Positions 26,007 through 34,902 of a stretch of DNA of 64,000 nucleotides are shown piece after piece; the stretch's first letter is position 1, and each line of letters begins with the position of its first letter. Origin of the DNA: Flavobacterium channae (GTDB lineage Bacteria > Bacteroidota > Bacteroidia > Flavobacteriales > Flavobacteriaceae); NCBI RefSeq assembly GCF_021172165.1, contig NZ_CP089096.1:2170001-2234000 (forward strand), in the 5' to 3' direction. The translations under genes and the position numbers were made by a program. The notes below the pieces were generated by a model. That model saw nothing but the letters and a program-made list of their open reading frames with translations, was not told where the DNA came from and searched no databases.

Positions 26007-26466
26007 TGTTTTGAGTGTTTTTGAGTTGTAATTTTTAATACTTCAAATGATTCTTTAAATTCAGCTATCACCTTGAATTTCTTTATTCAAAAAAGTATTA
26101 AACAATGATTTTCATTGCAAAGATGAGTGGGGGTTTTTAGGGTGGCTGGCTTATGTAGAATAGAATAAAAGTTTGCATTACAATTCTGTAGAATTGAACA
26201 AGTACCAGGAATTGAAAGAAATACATTTTGTTAGATTCCTGGTGCATTTAAACTTTGAACAGAAAAAAGTCAGACTCAACTTTTGCAATAAAAGTTACCT
26301 CTGAAAAAAATTGTCATTTAATATCCTGGTCAAAAAAATACCTTCTTAATCTTTTGGGTAGGGGGATTTGATTCTCAAAACAAGTGGGGGCTATTTTGTT
26401 CTGGTAGGTTGTGTGTTCAAAATTTTTGGAAAATTTTTTAGAAAAAAAATTATCTTTACATAAACT
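26007..26466. other. 460-bp non-coding region with G-rich repeats
   Basis: No open frame with coding character. It holds two copies of AGTGGGGG followed by a T-rich stretch and a GG-rich patch (26126-26133 and 26383-26390), plus GGGTAGGGGG at 26356-26365, all on the plus strand. It also has a small palindrome CAATGATTTTCATTG at 26103-26117. The region is unusually G-rich for this AT-rich island and lies between divergently transcribed genes. It could hold their promoters, an origin of replication or transfer, or G-quadruplexes; none is proven. Confidence 0.5.
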
Positions 26467-27240
26467 ATGATTAAGATGGATAATAAAAGTTTAGGTCAAA
26501 ATGTAACTGAGTATTCAGTTGTTATAAGTTCTCTCATTATTTTTTTTGGCTTTTTAAAGCAATATTGGTTTTACAATGCTTTCAATATTAGTATTCAGAA
26601 ATTCCTGTCCATTGAAGAGGTTTTAATTATGTTTCTAGGTGAGCTTCCTTTTATAGTTAAGCTATTGCTTTTTGGAATTACTTATTATATTATAATTTTT
26701 TTGGTTGTAAAAATTTATTTAACTTATAAAGACCATAAAGGATTTAATAATGGAGATTCAGAAAAAATATATAGAAGAGAAATTGATAGTTTTTTTGGAA
26801 ACAAAAAGAATTTGTTTATTCTATTAATATTATCATTTATACTTAGTATCATTGGTATTTTTATTTTTAGGAAAACATATTCTGAATTTGCAATTGTTTA
26901 TTTAACATTGATGTCATGTCAGACAATTTATGTTTTTCTTGACATTGTTGAATTGGAAATAAGTCAATTTTTAAGTAATATGATTGTTTTTATATTTAGT
27001 TTATCAGTTGTGTTATATTGTAAAAACATTATTGATATTAAGAAAATCCTAAATAATCCAGTTCAATCTGAACTAATTTATAATGATGTTGATAATAATA
27101 AAAAAATTGACACAACAAATATTCTAATAGGAAAAACAAATAATTATCTTTTTTTGTTCAACCCAAAAGAGAATGTTACTAAAGTCATTAAGTCAGAAAA
27201 TTTTATATGTTTAAGAAGTAATTATTCAAATGGTGAATAA
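26467..27240 (+). CDS. Hypothetical multi-pass membrane protein
   Basis: A 257-aa protein; the ATG at 26476 is an alternative start. Five predicted membrane helices: VVISSLIIFFGFLKQYWF, LPFIVKLLLFGITYYIIIF, NLFILLILSFILSIIGIFIF, FAIVYLTLMSCQTIYVFLDI and NMIVFIFSLSVVLYC. A soluble C-terminal ~75 residues follows. Convergent with the C-terminal piece of the disrupted nuclease-NTPase gene, 21 bp apart. No family recognised. Confidence 0.7.
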   Translation: MIKMDNKSLGQNVTEYSVVISSLIIFFGFLKQYWFYNAFNISIQKFLSIEEVLIMFLGELPFIVKLLLFGITYYIIIFLVVKIYLTYKDHKGFNNGDSEKIYRREIDSFFGNKKNLFILLILSFILSIIGIFIFRKTYSEFAIVYLTLMSCQTIYVFLDIVELEISQFLSNMIVFIFSLSVVLYCKNIIDIKKILNNPVQSELIYNDVDNNKKIDTTNILIGKTNNYLFLFNPKENVTKVIKSENFICLRSNYSNGE

Positions 27241-27261
27241 ATTTTCAGAAAAAATAATTTA

Positions 27262-28905
27262 TTACAATACACATTTATAAAAACTATATAAATTTTCTGG
27301 CTGAGGAGCATTATAAATAGTATTCCTAAAGTCATCCGATAAAATATAGTTTTTATCAGTTACAAAACCATTATTCAGGGTTTTTAAATAAAATATATAA
27401 TCTGAGATTAAATTCTTTAAATCAATATTATCTCGATTAAGAGCAAAATTATTTAATTGAATTAGAATTAAATTAATTGGCTCAATAATATCTGAAAGTA
27501 TATGATTAGATAATTTTGAAATATAGTTTTCAAAAATAGTTTGCCCAACATTATCTAAAGTTTCTATTCTGTCAGTGATATCTTTAACATGAAAAACATA
27601 ATATTTTAAAGAATCTAAATGTGCTACTAAAATTTCAAAAGAACTAATTTCAGGTATTATTTTATTCCAAAACTTTAATCCTAAATTATTAAAAACCTCA
27701 ATATCCTCTTCTTTAGGTGGTGTAATTAATGTAAATATACTTTCACATTCCCCCATCTCTATTTTATCCTTGATAATTTTCACCATTGAAGTATTTATAA
27801 TTATGAAATTATGATTAATAGGATTGTTATTATACATTGGAACTATTATAATTTTTTCATAATTCAAATCAATAAGTAATTTTTTAAGTGAAGTGTGATG
27901 AATACTTCCAAAATTATCGATAATTATTGAAAGACATAAAATTACTGCTTCATTATAATTATCAAAATCTACATTCAGATAAAAATATAGAATTTTATTT
28001 ACTTCATCAGTGTCAATTTTATTAAACCAATTTGTTCCATTAAAAACTATTTTTGCTGATTTAATAAGTTTTAGCTGAAAGTCAAGTTTTGTTTTTCTGA
28101 AATTTAAAAGTGATAATTGAGAAGCTTTCAATAGCCTTTGATTTGAATGTAAGAAGGTTTTCCATATAGTAAAAAGTGAAATTAAAGTATCTATTTCTTC
28201 ATCTTTAATATTTTTATCTTCTTCTTTATCTGTATATTTTAAGAATAGTTTTTCAAATTCACTTTGGAATTTTATAAGATTAACTATGGCTGAAAACAAA
28301 TTGATTTCTGTTATGTTTCTATTATTTGGATTCTGTATTTTATCAGCATTTCCACTAAGTCTATGAAAAGTATTTGTTATTTCTTTAAAGCCTGTTACAT
28401 TAATAAATGTAGAAATAGGTGAAAAATAATCTTGTTTATACTTATTAAAATTAGAGTACTTTTCAATTGATGAAGATACCTTACTGTCTATATCAGAACT
28501 ATTGTTGCTATCTCCATAATAACCCCATCTATCAGATATTAATTTAGGTAACTGACATTCTTTAATACTTTTAATATCGTTTTCTATATCAGATAGATTT
28601 TTTACAAAATAATTTACTCCTTCTGAGTTGTTATTGAAATACTTGATTAATCCAATCTTGAATTTTTTTAATGCCGAAAGATTATATTTCCTATTTTCTT
28701 GAATGATATCAATGTATTCTTTCCATGAATCAGGTCTTTTAGAGTAAGAAAATATATTATTAAATAACACATTCATTTGAATAAAAAAGTCTAAATGAAA
28801 ATTATTTTGAGGTATGTTTTTTAATGACTCATCATAATCCATTACTATTCCAGTAATATTTTGTCCATAACATTTAGTTTTATACATATTAATTTCAGGA
28901 AATCC
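27262..28905 (-). pseudogene. C-terminal fragment of the IS-disrupted Cap4-like nuclease / STAND NTPase gene
   Basis: In frame from the target-site duplication (GGATTTCC at 28905-28898) the sequence reads GFPEIN and then MYKTKCYGQNITGIV for 541 residues to the stop. The N-terminal piece at 30417-32797 ends with the same codons (KGFP). Removing the IS and one target duplication therefore restores one uninterrupted frame of about 1,338 codons. This part is helical and Asn/Lys/Ile-rich with no catalytic motif; by analogy with STAND proteins it would be the sensor region. It might still be translated from the ATG at 28887, but that Met is internal to the original gene. Confidence 0.85.
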
Positions 28906-28951
28906 TGTACGTCTTCAAACTAAAGTGGACTTTTCCTAAGAGAGTATTTAG

Positions 28952-29962
28952 TTAATAATTCAAAGATAAATGTTTTTTTTGATTTGTTGTTAATTTTAAT
29001 TTTTGGTACTCATTTCTTCGGCCAATAATAGCCATTTTCTTTAATCGTTCACGTTCTTTTAAAATCATTTCACCTCTTCCAAAATAGACATCTGCTGGGG
29101 TTAAGTTGTTTAATGATTCATGATAGCGTTCATTGTTATAGCGATAAACAAACTTTTCTAAAGCAGCTTCTAATTCTTCGGGAGCAAAGTAATTATCAAG
29201 TTTTACAACATTTTTCATGGTTCTGTGATAGCGTTCAATTTTTCCTTGTGTTTGTGGATGATTGGGTCTTCCATGTACTTGTTGCATTTGATAATTGTCT
29301 TTTAAATACGATTTTAATTCGTTTGCAATGTAGCACGAACCATTGTCGGACAAGAGTTTTGGTTTTTGTTTAGTTATCAATTTTGCTTTCTTAATGGCTG
29401 TATCAACAGTTCTTTTTACATCATCGGCTTTCATGTTTGAGCAAAGTTCCCAGTGTACAATGTATCGGCTGTAATCGTCCAAAACCGTACTCAAGTAATA
29501 CCAACCCCAACCCAATATTTTAAAATAGGTAAAATCCGTTTGCCACATTTGATGAACAAAGCCTGTTTTGTCTGTAAATTCATTACCTGCACTCAGAAAA
29601 ATATGAGCTGGAGCTGTAATTAAACCTCTTGACTTTAAAATCCGATAAACACTTGATTCTGATAGGAATATCTGTTGTTCATCAGTGATTTTATAGGCTA
29701 ATTCTCGAGAAGACAAATCAGGATAATCTAAAGCTAATTTTACAACCAAATTCTTCTGCTCTTGTGGAATGCTATTCCATTGCCTGTTTGCTGCTCTTTT
29801 GGTTGGAAGCAATCCTTCAACACCATTTTCGCTGTAAGCATGATACCAATTGTAAAACGTACTTTTATTGATTCCAATCTCCCGAAGTGTTCGATTTACG
29901 CCAATTTCTGAACGAGTAACCATGTGAATGATTTCTTGTTTTTCGGATACTGTAAGTCGCAT
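28952..29962 (-). CDS. IS3-family transposase OrfB, copy 2
   Basis: A 336-aa protein with the same D143-D206-E243 catalytic triad as copy 1. It has four visible substitutions (Ser176 to Asn, Val196 to Ile, Ser214 to Asn, Thr218 to Ser), all within 45 residues. It is reached from OrfA by a possible -1 frameshift on the A8 run at 30010-30003 (minus strand). Confidence 0.95.
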   Translation of the reverse strand: MRLTVSEKQEIIHMVTRSEIGVNRTLREIGINKSTFYNWYHAYSENGVEGLLPTKRAANRQWNSIPQEQKNLVVKLALDYPDLSSRELAYKITDEQQIFLSESSVYRILKSRGLITAPAHIFLSAGNEFTDKTGFVHQMWQTDFTYFKILGWGWYYLSTVLDDYSRYIVHWELCSNMKADDVKRTVDTAIKKAKLITKQKPKLLSDNGSCYIANELKSYLKDNYQMQQVHGRPNHPQTQGKIERYHRTMKNVVKLDNYFAPEELEAALEKFVYRYNNERYHESLNNLTPADVYFGRGEMILKERERLKKMAIIGRRNEYQKLKLTTNQKKHLSLNY

Positions 29963-29982
29963 ATATTTCTTAAACTTTTCAG

Positions 29983-30336
29983 TTAATCCAGCATGTCCAA
30001 GCTTTTTTTTACAATATCGTAGCGTAAAACTAAATCGGCAATCATTACTTTTAAAGACTGATTTTCTTTCTTGAGCTCTGATACTTCATCACTCGTAGCT
30101 TCTCTTGTTACATCGCCTGCTAAACGCTTTTTACCTGCTTCCAAAAATTCTTTGTTCCACTTATAAAACTGAGATTCATTAATGGAATACTTACGACACA
30201 ATTCTGCAACTGACATTTCTGCTCGTAAAGCTTCCATAACAATCTGAATTTTCTGTTCGGAACTAAAGATTCTTCGTGTATTTCTACGAATGTCTTTGAT
30301 GAAATTCTCTGCTGTTTTTTTCTTAGGTGTTTTCAT
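29983..30336 (-). CDS. IS3-family OrfA, copy 2
   Basis: 117 aa, protein identical to copy 1 OrfA despite a few synonymous changes near its start. Helix-turn-helix plus coiled coil. Confidence 0.93.
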   Translation of the reverse strand: MKTPKKKTAENFIKDIRRNTRRIFSSEQKIQIVMEALRAEMSVAELCRKYSINESQFYKWNKEFLEAGKKRLAGDVTREATSDEVSELKKENQSLKVMIADLVLRYDIVKKSLDMLD

Positions 30337-30416
30337 ACTATTTCAAAGTTAATAATTTTTGAAAACACTCTCTTAGTTTTGAACTAAATCAGTCCACTTT
30401 TTGCTGACGATTTACA

Positions 30417-32797
30417 GGAAATCCTTTTCTTAATATATCTAATAAATTTACAGATAAGCTATTTAATCCTTTTGCTTGATTCTTATCTAAAAAATTATAG
30501 ATATATATAGTTTCAATTTCTTTATCTACAATGTTAAAAAATATTATATCAAATTTTAATCTTACATTGGTTAAAAAATATTTTTCTAAACGTAAAATCA
30601 AGTTTTCATCATAATTAATTGATTTTAAACCTAATAAAACAGTTGCTTGTTCCTTTACATTATCAATAGATTTAGAAAAAAAAGAAATAAATAAATCATT
30701 TGTAATTTTTATAGAAATGTCAGATTTTAAATGATTTAACCAAAAAGTAAATTCCCCTAAGGATTTCCAATCTAATGCATTAATTGGGGAAATTTCAATT
30801 TTTTTGATACTTTTTAACCAAATTTTACAATAGCAATAAATATTTTCTTTATCAGTTATTTTACTTCTTAATTGTTTATTTTTTTGCAAGAATTCTTCAG
30901 ATTTATTTTTTAATATAAAATCTTCATCATCAAGAAGTTTATCATTTGTGAGAATAAAATTTAATAAAAGATACCAAGCCTTTCCATAAAGTTCATATGC
31001 TTCATCGAAAGTACCTATATTCTGCTCCATGGTAAAATCATAAATACCTTTCCATAATAAAGCATTAAAAACATTTAAATATCCTTGCCATGATTTTAAT
31101 GAAATAACCTTTAGATTAGATAAACAAATATTAGGATGATAACCCTTAGAAAATGAAAATAATAAATAATTTAATAAATCTTCTTCATTGATAAGATTTA
31201 ATGAAGAATTTATGTAATCAAAAATATCTACATATACATCTTCATCAAATAAAATTTCTGTTATAATTCTTGACCTGATTGGATGTAATCCTGTCAAATA
31301 CTCCCCATCTTCTGTATATTGTATTAAGTATTCTTTTTGTAAATCTTTAATGTATTTTATAGGCTCTTTTATCTTCAATTCTTTAATTAGTTTTTTGTAA
31401 CTAATTTTAGAATTAAAAGAATCAGATAGTGATACATATCTCAAAATCTCTAATTCTTCCGTTTTTTTTTCAGCTACAAAACTTCTTATATTATTTATTT
31501 GCTCATATAACCTAGACTTAAGTGTACTACCCTGATTTATTAAATAAATATACTCTAATAACAATCCTTTATTTCCAAAAACTTGCCAAGATTCTTCAAA
31601 GTCAGTAAACTGTAGATCCTCTTTGATATTAGATAAGTTTTCATAAATATATTTTGCTTCAGTTTTATCAAATGTTAATTCAATGTCTTCAAAATCATAA
31701 AACTGTTGTAAATCTGTTGTCTTATTCCAGTCTTCTTGTCTAATTGTGATAATAAATTTTAAATTTTTCTTACCATTTAATTCTTTTATTATTTCATTCC
31801 AATTAAAGTTTTGTGGAGGAACATCAATATATATAGTTATTGGAAAACTCAATCCTTTACTTAGTGCTTCTAAACTACTTATAACTTTATAAATATCTTG
31901 TAAACTTTGAGAAATTTTAAGTTCATAGGCAGTAGCATTAGAAACAAAATCTTTTAAATACCTATAAGCTAAGGCACTTTTACCCTGACCAGAAGCACCA
32001 TATATAAAAACAACATCTTTACTCTTTAATGCCTTATCAATTTTATTTAGTTTGTCTTCTCTAATTACATCTAAATTTGCAAAAATGTGTTCATATCTTG
32101 AAGATACACCATAATAAAAATTTTGTTTAAGAACTTCTAGATTTTCAGCATCAACAGATTTTGTACTTAGAGGAATAATAGTATTAAAAAAAGAATCATT
32201 AAAGCTTTTTTGTTGGTTTGCAAAATTACCAATTCTTTCTAAGTTAATAATCAGCTGACTTGCTTGAATTGGTGTATCTGCTTCTGCTAATTTATAAATC
32301 CAGAAAATTAAAAGTTCTAAAGCAATATTTGGGTCAGTAAAAATACTTAGTTCTTTTAATTTGTCTAATATTAAAAACATTAGATTGTCTTCGGTAGCAA
32401 TTTCAACTGAAAAATTCTGGAGAAGTTTTTTGATACTGTCCTTATTGAAATTTTTATTAGTTAGTTTTTTTGATAAAGTTTCTTTATTCTTAAGTTCATC
32501 ACTAACATTTCCAAATGAAACGAGCTTTATTTTAGCTTCCTTATTTAAAGAAACTACTTTTTCCCCTCTTTTAAAAAAAGAGGATTGCTTAGAAAATAAG
32601 TCACTAAAACTTAAGGTTCCTGACTGATTTTTAATTTGTATAGTTTCTATGTAATTTCCATCATTATCAAAAATATCTAAATCTTCAAATTTACCCTCAA
32701 TGTGAAAATTATACCCCTTATCATAATCAGTTAAAATCTTACATAAAGAATATAAAAATTGAGTTCTATATCCTTTTAGTGCTGCCACTGCTCCCAT
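30417..32797 (-). pseudogene. N-terminal fragment: Cap4/DUF4297-like nuclease fused to STAND-type NTPase, disrupted by IS
   Basis: From the ATG at 32797 (MGAVAALKGYRTQFLYSL) about 794 codons precede the IS. The frame then runs into IS sequence (VNRQQKVD) and stops. Residues 1-60 match the Cap4/DUF4297-type PD-(D/E)xK nuclease start: GYRTQFLYSL, EGKFEDLDIFD, ETIQIKNQ, with Asp/Glu and the QxK signature. Residues 263-270 are a Walker A (GASGQGKS), about 317-324 a Walker B-like strand (ITIYIDVPP), and about 347-355 a sensor-like strand (IITIRQEDW). A winged-helix/helical region follows. The layout matches Avs-like STAND anti-phage ATPases with nuclease effectors. Family knowledge suggests target recognition by the C-terminus triggers DNA cleavage. 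The ORF upstream extension to 32854 overlaps a terminator and is rejected. Confidence 0.82.
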
Positions 32798-32825
32798 TTT
32801 TTTCTTTTTTTCAAATTTAATAAAA

Positions 32826-32853
32826 ACCACCTTACAAAATTTATAAGGTGGCA
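32826..32853 (-). terminator. Intrinsic terminator after the DUF3871 gene
   Basis: Stem CCACCTT / AAGGTGG with an AT-rich loop and a T-rich tail on the minus strand. It lies between the DUF3871 stop and the nuclease-NTPase start. Confidence 0.8.
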
Positions 32854-32858
32854 TACTT

Positions 32859-33914
32859 TCAACTCAAAAACCAATTGTAATCTCCATTACCAATCAGTGC
32901 TTTCTGAATGCCATTTGTAAAATCATAGGCATTCACATTTCTATCAAGAAAAGTATCTATATAAGAAGATTTATTGGCTTGTGTAAAGAGATTATAAACA
33001 TTCCAAAGGTTTATATCTCCTTGCTCATTTCTGCAAAAGCTATCATCTTCAAAATAATCTTTCACAATGGTATTAATATGACCATCTGTAAAGTTCAAAT
33101 TTGGAATTAATGCTTTATCCTTTTTTGGTAAATGTTGATATAATCTTGTTCTACCTATTAATTGAGCAAACTGAGTTTCTGTTAATGAATGTTTAGCAAA
33201 TGCTTTCATTCCTAACAAATGCTTTTCAGCATTGTAATTTTGAATTACTTCTATAATTTTAGTCTGTAATTCTTGATAAGAACTTACTTTCATATCATCA
33301 ACAAAACCATCACTCCAAACACACAAATTGCAGCATACTTTATTCTGGAATCCAATAAAGAATTTAAATTTTTCAAAAGTTTTTTTATTGTACAAGTTTT
33401 CCAAATTGTAGCTTCTAACCCCACCTATTGTAAGAGCAATCTCATTACCATTGATATTATCTACAATACTTGGAATCCTAATAATAAAAGCCATTCTTTC
33501 AAAATATTGAGTTCTCTCATGGTCTAACAAGTCTTTTACATTTTTATGAATAGCTTCTGGAGTTCTGCCTTTGATTTGATGGCTTACTCTAATTTCAGGT
33601 TTCTCAAATGTATGATGTGGAAATACTCTTAAAACTGATTCTTGTGCAATTTCAATAAATTCCTGGTGTGAAATAGTCCTCTCATTATCTTTACTGAAAA
33701 CTGGAATTACACAATCATTTTGTAAACTATGTAAACTAATTTCTTGTGTATTGGCTTCAATAAAAGGTTTGTTTGGAAATTTTGTAGTACCAGGAGTTAT
33801 AACATTATTAGTCTGAAAAGTACCAGGATTCATAATGTTATTAGTTGGCTTTACAGGAATTAATCTATGTGATTCCTGATTTATTTTTGATTCAACGATG
33901 ACTTGTGCTTCCAT
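32859..33914 (-). CDS. DUF3871 family protein
   Basis: A 351-aa protein recognised as the Bacteroidota DUF3871 family, mostly found on mobile elements: FSKDNERTISHQEFIEIAQE, IRVSHQIKGRTPEAIHK, ALTIGGVRSYNLENLYNKK, CVWSDGFVDDMKVSS. The N-terminus has a short Asn/Pro/Thr repeat (NIMNPGTFQTNNVITPGT). It overlaps the RecA-like ATPase gene by 23 bp, so the two are translationally linked. Function unknown; the context is DNA replication/recombination. Confidence 0.85.
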   Translation of the reverse strand: MEAQVIVESKINQESHRLIPVKPTNNIMNPGTFQTNNVITPGTTKFPNKPFIEANTQEISLHSLQNDCVIPVFSKDNERTISHQEFIEIAQESVLRVFPHHTFEKPEIRVSHQIKGRTPEAIHKNVKDLLDHERTQYFERMAFIIRIPSIVDNINGNEIALTIGGVRSYNLENLYNKKTFEKFKFFIGFQNKVCCNLCVWSDGFVDDMKVSSYQELQTKIIEVIQNYNAEKHLLGMKAFAKHSLTETQFAQLIGRTRLYQHLPKKDKALIPNLNFTDGHINTIVKDYFEDDSFCRNEQGDINLWNVYNLFTQANKSSYIDTFLDRNVNAYDFTNGIQKALIGNGDYNWFLS

Positions 33915-34758
33915 TTGTACTGAATGATTTTGGGTTTAACAATATTTCTTTTGAATTAATGGTATCTCTTTGAAGTTTAAAATCATATTCCAATAATTCT
34001 CTCCAATTACTGTATTGGTTGTACAACACATTTAATTCTTCAAGATTCCTGGTGTTTTTAATCTTTTCTCTGGCACTTTGCAGATTTGTACCATTATTAC
34101 ACCATTCTAAAATTTTTCTTCCTGTGGATGGATTAATTGTAAATTCAGGTTTTCCCATAAATAAGCCTGTTCTGTCTTTACTTGAAACAGCAAAATGCTT
34201 AATATCAATATCAAATACCAAAGTAAATTCAAAATCAATACCATCTCTCTGAACTGCTTTTAATCCAACTTTCTCAGGAATAAACTTGCCATCTTTTTGA
34301 TTTAAAACATAATCCTGTTTGGTTCTCATTGTAGCAATTACATGAACATCACATTGCAGAATTTTATCCATAAAGGCTTTTTCCAATGGTTTAATTTTTG
34401 CCCAATTGGTAAATGAATTTCCAGCTAATGAAGAATGATAATCAAGTAGGTAATCCCAACAATGGCTAATGCTATCTATGATTATAACTTCAATACCTGC
34501 TTTTTCACATACATCAATTGCCTTAATGTAATTGTCTGGTGTAAATGGTGGAGTTAATGTAAGCACATTATAATTGCCCAAATGTGCATATAAATCAGCA
34601 CTTCCATTTTCTGTATCAATAATGGCAACTTTACTAAAATCACCATTTGTCAATCCTTGTGCAAGTAGTAAACTTGAATAAGTCTTACCACTACCCGCTG
34701 AACCTTGCAAAGCCATTTTAATCTTGGCTTTCCTTCTTTCTGATTGTCTTAATTGCAT
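33892..34758 (-). CDS. RecA-like AAA ATPase (Sak4/AAA_24 type)
   Basis: A 288-aa protein. Walker A is GSAGSGKT (about 19-26), followed by VAIIDTENGSADLYA as in phage-type RecA-like ATPases. Walker B is VIIIDSISHCW (about 93-103), and a conserved HVIATMRTKQDYVL follows. Sak4-like proteins assist single-strand annealing recombination in phages and mobile elements; I infer the same class here. First gene of a two-gene operon with DUF3871, behind the twin palindrome and terminator that end the helicase gene. Confidence 0.85.
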   Translation of the reverse strand: MQLRQSERRKAKIKMALQGSAGSGKTYSSLLLAQGLTNGDFSKVAIIDTENGSADLYAHLGNYNVLTLTPPFTPDNYIKAIDVCEKAGIEVIIIDSISHCWDYLLDYHSSLAGNSFTNWAKIKPLEKAFMDKILQCDVHVIATMRTKQDYVLNQKDGKFIPEKVGLKAVQRDGIDFEFTLVFDIDIKHFAVSSKDRTGLFMGKPEFTINPSTGRKILEWCNNGTNLQSAREKIKNTRNLEELNVLYNQYSNWRELLEYDFKLQRDTINSKEILLNPKSFSTNGSTSHR

Positions 34759-34814
34759 AGTGTATAATTTTTAAATTGATTAATATTTTAGATTCCTGGT
34801 TTATACAAAACAAA

Positions 34815-34846
34815 AAAACCAACCTCATTTGATTGAGATTGGTTTT
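34815..34846 (-). terminator. Intrinsic terminator after the helicase gene
   Basis: A 13-bp stem (AAAACCAACCTCA / TGAGATTGGTTTT, one mismatch) with a T-rich tail on the minus strand. Second hairpin behind the helicase stop. Confidence 0.8.
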
Positions 34847-34851
34847 TAGAA

Positions 34852-34902
34852 AGTCACACATTTTCCTAATTTATATATATACAATTAGGAAAATATGTGA
34901 TT
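34852..34902 (-). repeat. Twin palindrome B at the helicase stop codon
   Basis: A 51-bp inverted repeat: arms AGTCACA-nn-TTTTCCTAATT and AATTAGGAAAA-nn-TGTGATT around TATATATA. Homologous to 25069-25119 and likewise beginning exactly at the gene stop and followed by a terminator hairpin. Confidence 0.72.

Larger units (their letters stand above)
28906..30416 (-). mobile_element. IS3-family insertion sequence, copy 2 (1,511 bp)
   Basis: Same ends and gene content as copy 1, same orientation, 8-bp target duplication intact. It is inserted in the nuclease/STAND gene. It differs from copy 1 mainly in two patches (about 29208-29485 and 30250-30360) and is otherwise identical by eye. One base longer, in the leader before orfA. 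Confidence 0.95.
28898..30424. repeat. 8-bp target-site duplication flanking IS copy 2
   Basis: GGAAATCC lies directly before (28898-28905) and directly after (30417-30424) IS copy 2. This shows simple insertion. IS3-family elements usually duplicate 3-5 bp, so 8 bp is long. Confidence 0.85.

Noticed and set aside
32798..32854. N-terminal extension of the nuclease-NTPase (MPPYKFCKVV...)
   Set aside because: It is read from the terminator hairpin behind DUF3871; the ATG at 32797 begins the conserved region.
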